Assembly (NCBI GenBank): GCA_017625435.1
Contig: JAGAKX010000013.1
Span: forward strand, 1 to 64,000
DNA from: Clostridia bacterium
GTDB taxonomy: Bacteria; Bacillota; Clostridia; Oscillospirales; Acutalibacteraceae
Direction: 5' to 3'
Length of the DNA: 64,000 nucleotides
Of the stretch, positions 60,903-64,000 are shown piece by piece (positions within the stretch are counted from its first letter, which is position 1; every line of letters starts with the position of its first letter). The notes under the pieces were generated by a model that was not told the DNA's origin, made no database searches, and worked only from the letters and a program-made list of their open reading frames with translations. A program made the position numbers and the translations under genes.

Positions 60903-62582
60903 ATGAAAACTAAGCTTTCAAAAATCACAAGTGTTGCACTTTCAATTGTTCTCATTTGTCTTATGTGCATCACAGCTTCCGCCGCTCAGCTTTCGGGAGA
61001 CGGTACAAAAAACAATCCTTACGTTATAGGTAATGCTGCCCAGCTTGATGCTTTTTCTCAGGCGGTAGCAGAGGGTAATGATTTCAGCGGAAAATTTGTT
61101 ATCCTTGATTCTGATATTGCCGTATCTGCAGCCTTTTCTCCCATCGGCTCGGAGGAGACTCCCTTCAAGGGTGTTTTTGACGGAAACGGCAAAACTCTTT
61201 CCGGCTTTGATGCAAACAAGGACTATGCAGGTCTTTTCGGCTATACTGACGGTGCCGTTATTTCCGACCTTACTGTTGAAGGTAACTTCCGTGCGGCAGA
61301 CTATGCAGGTGCAGTTGTTGCTTTTGCAAAGGACACGGTAATTGAAAGCTGTAACGCTTCGGCTCTCGTATATTCAGACACATATACGGGCGGTATTGCA
61401 GGCTGTCTCGAATCAGGCAAAATCGTTTCCTGCACAACATCAAATATAGCAACTGTCGGCAGCTTCGATGAATACTGCGGCGGTATTGCAGGCTTCGCAG
61501 GCGGTGTAATCACAGACTGCACAAACAATGCCTACACATACGGCATAAAGAACGTAGGCGGTATTGCAGGCTATTCAACAAGCGATATCATTTCCTGCAC
61601 AAATACGGTTACGGTCAATGCCACAGTAACAAATCTCGGCGGTATTGCAGGTCTTACGGAAGGTACGGTAAAATACTGTAAGAATACAGGTAAGATTTCC
61701 ACAAATGACGTAAATGCAGGCAAGGTCGGCGGTATTGCAGGCGTTGCTTACAACGCAGCTGTTACCGAATGTATGAACAGCGGCGCAGTAGCAGCTACAG
61801 GCTCCTTCGCAGGCGGCATTGCAGGCTATACAACAAACACAGAAATCACAAACTGTATCGTTACTGCAGAAACCTCCGCTAACGGCACTTATGCAGGCGG
61901 TATCTTCGGCTTTGCACTTGAAGGCAAGACAGAAAAGTGCGTAGTAACAGCAACAGTAACAGCAAAAAACAATACTGCAGGTGCTATAGGCGCTATTGCA
62001 CAGGGTACCGTAGCAGACTGTTATTATAACAGCGCAAAGGCAGATAAGGCTGTTCTTTCAGGCACAGCAACAAACACAAACGGCGTATCCGCAGCTGACC
62101 TTACAGACAAGAACGCTCTTACTGCACTTGATTTCACAAAGGTATGGGCAATAAATACTCTCCACGCAGCACATCCTGTTCTTGAAAGCATTCCTTACCA
62201 CACACTTGACCTCTCCGTTTCAACAAAGGCAACCTGCACCGAATACGGACAGATTAAGGGTATATGCACACTCTGTGCAGAGGAAATCAACAAGATAACT
62301 CCCGCATTCGGTCATTCCTTTATGACGGTTTCCTCCAAGGAGCCTACCTGTACTGAGGAAGGCTACAAGGATTTACTCTGCAGCACCTGTAACGCTTCAG
62401 ATACGGAAATCATTCCTGCAACAGGCCACACAGATGAAAACACAGACGAAATCTGTGATGTATGTAACAGCAGCACCAAGGAAAAAGAGCCCGAACAGGA
62501 AAAGACAATCTTCGAAAAAATCGCAGATTTCTTCAAGTCAATTATTGACTGGCTCAAGAACCTCTTTACAGTTAAAAAGTAA
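60903..62582 (+). CDS. GLUG-repeat surface protein with Cys-pair repeats and amphipathic tail
   Basis: This 559-residue protein starts at 60903 after ACGGAGGG (the frame is open upstream without a site). After a signal peptide (ASA), residues 35-420 hold repeated GLUG-type strands (GGIAGFAGGVITDC, GGIAGYSTSDIIS) that form a right-handed beta solenoid. At 440-520 are two to three TC-x3-G-x5-C-x-x-C modules like those of the 1-5443 protein, separated by GH. The last 25 residues (FEKIADFFKSIIDWLKNLF) form an amphipathic helix that may bind membrane or wall. DNA around GGCGGTATTGCAGGC recurs about six times in 61390-61825. Confidence 0.87.
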   Translation: MKTKLSKITSVALSIVLICLMCITASAAQLSGDGTKNNPYVIGNAAQLDAFSQAVAEGNDFSGKFVILDSDIAVSAAFSPIGSEETPFKGVFDGNGKTLSGFDANKDYAGLFGYTDGAVISDLTVEGNFRAADYAGAVVAFAKDTVIESCNASALVYSDTYTGGIAGCLESGKIVSCTTSNIATVGSFDEYCGGIAGFAGGVITDCTNNAYTYGIKNVGGIAGYSTSDIISCTNTVTVNATVTNLGGIAGLTEGTVKYCKNTGKISTNDVNAGKVGGIAGVAYNAAVTECMNSGAVAATGSFAGGIAGYTTNTEITNCIVTAETSANGTYAGGIFGFALEGKTEKCVVTATVTAKNNTAGAIGAIAQGTVADCYYNSAKADKAVLSGTATNTNGVSAADLTDKNALTALDFTKVWAINTLHAAHPVLESIPYHTLDLSVSTKATCTEYGQIKGICTLCAEEINKITPAFGHSFMTVSSKEPTCTEEGYKDLLCSTCNASDTEIIPATGHTDENTDEICDVCNSSTKEKEPEQEKTIFEKIADFFKSIIDWLKNLFTVKK

Positions 62583-62590
62583 GAATTAAA

Positions 62591-62616
62591 AAAACCGCCT
62601 CACACGAGGCGGTTTT
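62591..62616. terminator. Bidirectional terminator after the GLUG gene
   Basis: AAAACCGCCTC, loop ACAC, GAGGCGGTTTT: an 11-bp stem between convergent genes. Confidence 0.92.
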
Positions 62617-62631
62617 GCTTTTCCGACAGGG

Positions 62632-63393
62632 TTAACCTGCTACCCATTGAGCTATTATTCCCATATACTCTCTCATAACATAAGTTGCAAGAAGCGGATA
62701 GGGTGTGAATGCAGAGACAGAATAAAATTCAAGCCCTGCCTCTTTCACCGAAAGAGAAGCCCTATATAAGTGGAAATTATTGGAGACGACGGCAACCTTG
62801 GTATTGAGATTTTCCCGAAGAATTATCTCCTTGGAAAATGCCACATTTTCCCTTGTACTTGTTGAACGGTCCTCCATATAAAGACGGTCGGGAGAAATTC
62901 CTCTTGCCGTCAACTCACGGTACATACAAAGAGCCTCCGTAATATCTTCACCGGGGCCCTGTCCGCCTGAAAGAACAGCCTTTGATTCGGGATTCTCTTT
63001 CATAAAACTTTCTGCCGCATCAATGCGAAGACGAAGCATCTGACTGGGAGTTTCACCGTTTACGGAGCAGCCGAGAATAACAAGGGTGGCATCCGTGGGC
63101 GGTGTTGCATTTATCGCATCAACAATAAGCACGCTTTCAAAGGCAAAAAACAGGGTAAATACGGCATATCCCGTTATGAGCACACCTCTTAAGGCTCTTG
63201 CCCATTTATGCACTCTGCCTTTTTCAATAAGCTTATTCTGAAATACACCCCACAGAAACAGACAGCCGAAAAACAGCATACCCAGACCGTTCCCTATATT
63301 CAGAATTCCGCTGAACACGGCAGGTATAACCATCCACACCCACCCTGCGGCACCGATTAAAATTTTCAGAATCCTTATAATTTTCACTTCCAT
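62632..63393 (-). CDS. YdcF-like (DUF218) membrane protein
   Basis: This 253-residue protein has three to four membrane segments in its first 110 residues and a DUF218 domain: LVILGCSVNGETPSQMLRLR, VLSGGQGPGEDITEA, MEDRSTSTRENVAFS and VVSNNFHLYRA. The family (SanA/YdcF-like) is linked to cell-envelope processes; the biochemical activity is not established. The ATG at 63393 has a weak site; an in-frame start 13 codons earlier is possible. Confidence 0.88.
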   Translation of the reverse strand: MEVKIIRILKILIGAAGWVWMVIPAVFSGILNIGNGLGMLFFGCLFLWGVFQNKLIEKGRVHKWARALRGVLITGYAVFTLFFAFESVLIVDAINATPPTDATLVILGCSVNGETPSQMLRLRIDAAESFMKENPESKAVLSGGQGPGEDITEALCMYRELTARGISPDRLYMEDRSTSTRENVAFSKEIILRENLNTKVAVVSNNFHLYRASLSVKEAGLEFYSVSAFTPYPLLATYVMREYMGIIAQWVAG

Positions 63394-63490
63394 CACCGAT
63401 ATTATCTTACAGCATATAAAACAATTAATCAATCGGCTTAATCATTTCTTAATAAAAGAGTAAAGATTTTCTAAAACTAAAAAATACCCC

Positions 63491-63519
63491 TTGAAATCCT
63501 GACGTATTTGTATTATAAT
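63491..63519 (+). promoter_or_regulatory. Promoter of tRNA-Thr
   Basis: TTGAAA (63491-63496), a 17-nt spacer and TATAAT (63514-63519), 20 bp before the mature tRNA. Confidence 0.75.
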
Positions 63520-63538
63520 ACCACTTACGATATATCAA

Positions 63539-63613
63539 GCTGGTGTGGCTCAATGGCAGAGCAGCTCATTCGTAATGAGCAGGTTGCAGGTTCGATTCCC
63601 GTCACCAGCTCCA
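63539..63613 (+). tRNA. tRNA-Thr (anticodon CGT), CCA encoded
   Basis: The acceptor stem is GCTGGTG/CACCAGC, D arm GCTC/GAGC, anticodon stem GCTCA/TGAGC with loop TTCGTAA (anticodon CGT, reads ACG), T arm GCAGG-TTCGATT-CCCGT, then T and CCA. The T stem has a C-A mismatch at its third pair and a G-T at the first. A 13-bp terminator follows directly. Confidence 0.93.
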
Positions 63614-63615
63614 GA

Positions 63616-63646
63616 AAAAAGCACTTCGGAAGAAGTGCTTTTTTCA
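63616..63646 (+). terminator. Terminator after tRNA-Thr
   Basis: AAAAAAGCACTTC, loop GGAA, GAAGTGCTTTTTT: a perfect 13-bp stem with T run immediately after the CCA. Confidence 0.92.
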
Positions 63647-63865
63647 ATGAAATAAATCCCTTACGGGATTTATGAAATATCGCTTCGCGATATGAAATAG
63701 CTATCGCTATGCAATACGCTTCGGCGTATGAGGGATTTATTTTATTATGAGCAAAGCGAATAACAAGGTTCTGACGAAGTCAGGTTCTTATTTCACTTTC
63801 TGCGATAGCAGAAAATTTCATAATCCGAAGGATTATTTCATATTTTCCGTCAGAAAATATTTCAT
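63647..63865. repeat. Hairpin array 3 with ATGAAAT / ATTTCAT linkers
   Basis: Left half: linkers ATGAAAT at 63647, 63672, 63692 (ATGCAAT at 63709) separate the stems AAATCCC/GGGATTT, ATCGC/GCGAT, AGC/GCT and ACGC/GCGT, with TTAC, TTC, TATC and TTCG loops. Right half: the inverse linker ATTTCAT at 63815, 63835, 63859 (ATTTCAC at 63790) separates TTTCTGC/GCAGAAA, AATCC/GGATT and ATTTTC/GAAAAT. The middle (63730-63789) has a weaker CTGAC/GTCAG stem. The remaining sequence to 64000 shows no gene. Confidence 0.9.
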
Positions 63866-64000
63866 TAAAAAGCGCTCGGGAAATCTGTCAATATCATTCA
63901 CATAAAAGCATATACCCACTATGACACTTTCAGTTTAACTGTAAAGCTGTCAGGTAGATTTCTTAAAATTTGCAGTACCTTGATTTTTGATATTTCCGTA

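Overview
The window looks like chromosomal DNA of an endospore-forming, Gram-positive Clostridia member, most likely a gut or rumen Oscillospirales/Ruminococcaceae-type organism. This is inferred from: sporulation genes (spmA, a SpoIID-type gene, an AbrB/SpoVT-type regulator), dockerin modules on secreted proteins, lipoproteins with threonine-rich linkers, strong AGGAGG-type ribosome sites, an ECF-type vitamin transporter, LytTR/GHKL signalling and several glycosidase-like genes. No phage structural genes, plasmid functions, rRNA or CRISPR array were seen. There is one tRNA (Thr, CGT).

Layout. 1-5443 is the 5' part of a giant secreted protein with about 25 Cys-pair repeats, read on the minus strand and cut by the window edge. 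5444-7134 is a REP/RAYT locus: a small HUH (IS200-like) transposase gene between two homologous inverted pairs of a GC-rich palindrome. 7135-12001 holds two paralogous lipoproteins and two dockerin-bearing secreted proteins. 12026-19757 is mixed housekeeping (DUF1292, a TIM-barrel protein, radical SAM/SPASM, a lone E2-like acyltransferase, an XRE membrane regulator, Na/Pi cotransporter, rRNA methyltransferase, M42 peptidase). 19909-29312 is a long plus-strand run: an MFS transporter with a large cytosolic tail, GtrA, a LytTR response regulator, a GHKL kinase, nadA-nadB-nadC and a membrane-anchored phosphoesterase. 29511-38868 contains two uncharacterised glycosidase-like proteins, TrmO, a DUF2238-like membrane protein, a DUF3221-like protein and L-fucose isomerase. 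39058-45483 has a second phosphoesterase, MATE, AbrB, spmA-spoIID, a zinc-ribbon membrane protein and a dockerin-tagged D,D-carboxypeptidase. 45517-51398 is a tightly packed five-gene minus-strand operon (alpha/beta hydrolase, nucleoside hydrolase, anchored clan-A glycosidase, GDPD, flavodoxin-like lipoprotein). 51414-59981 includes a divergent XRE/DUF6809 pair, a divergent GH3/malQ pair, and the pantothenate/CoA group (ECF S component, coaX and cca opposite coaBC). 60230-63613 has a TetR regulator, a GLUG-repeat surface protein, a YdcF-like protein and tRNA-Thr.

The most unusual signal is non-coding. Three intergenic loci (29298-29420, 40245-40372, 63647-63865) are arrays of short perfect hairpins with different stems but a fixed 7-nt linker (GTGATAT, or ATGAAAT at the third). 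The two GTGATAT arrays lie downstream of protein genes and are oriented with them, and their first stem encloses the gene's stop codon. A solitary unit may lie at 14900-14939. Beside this, the REPIN/RAYT locus and the Cys-pair repeat protein family (shared between the two ends of the window) are the best candidates for follow-up.
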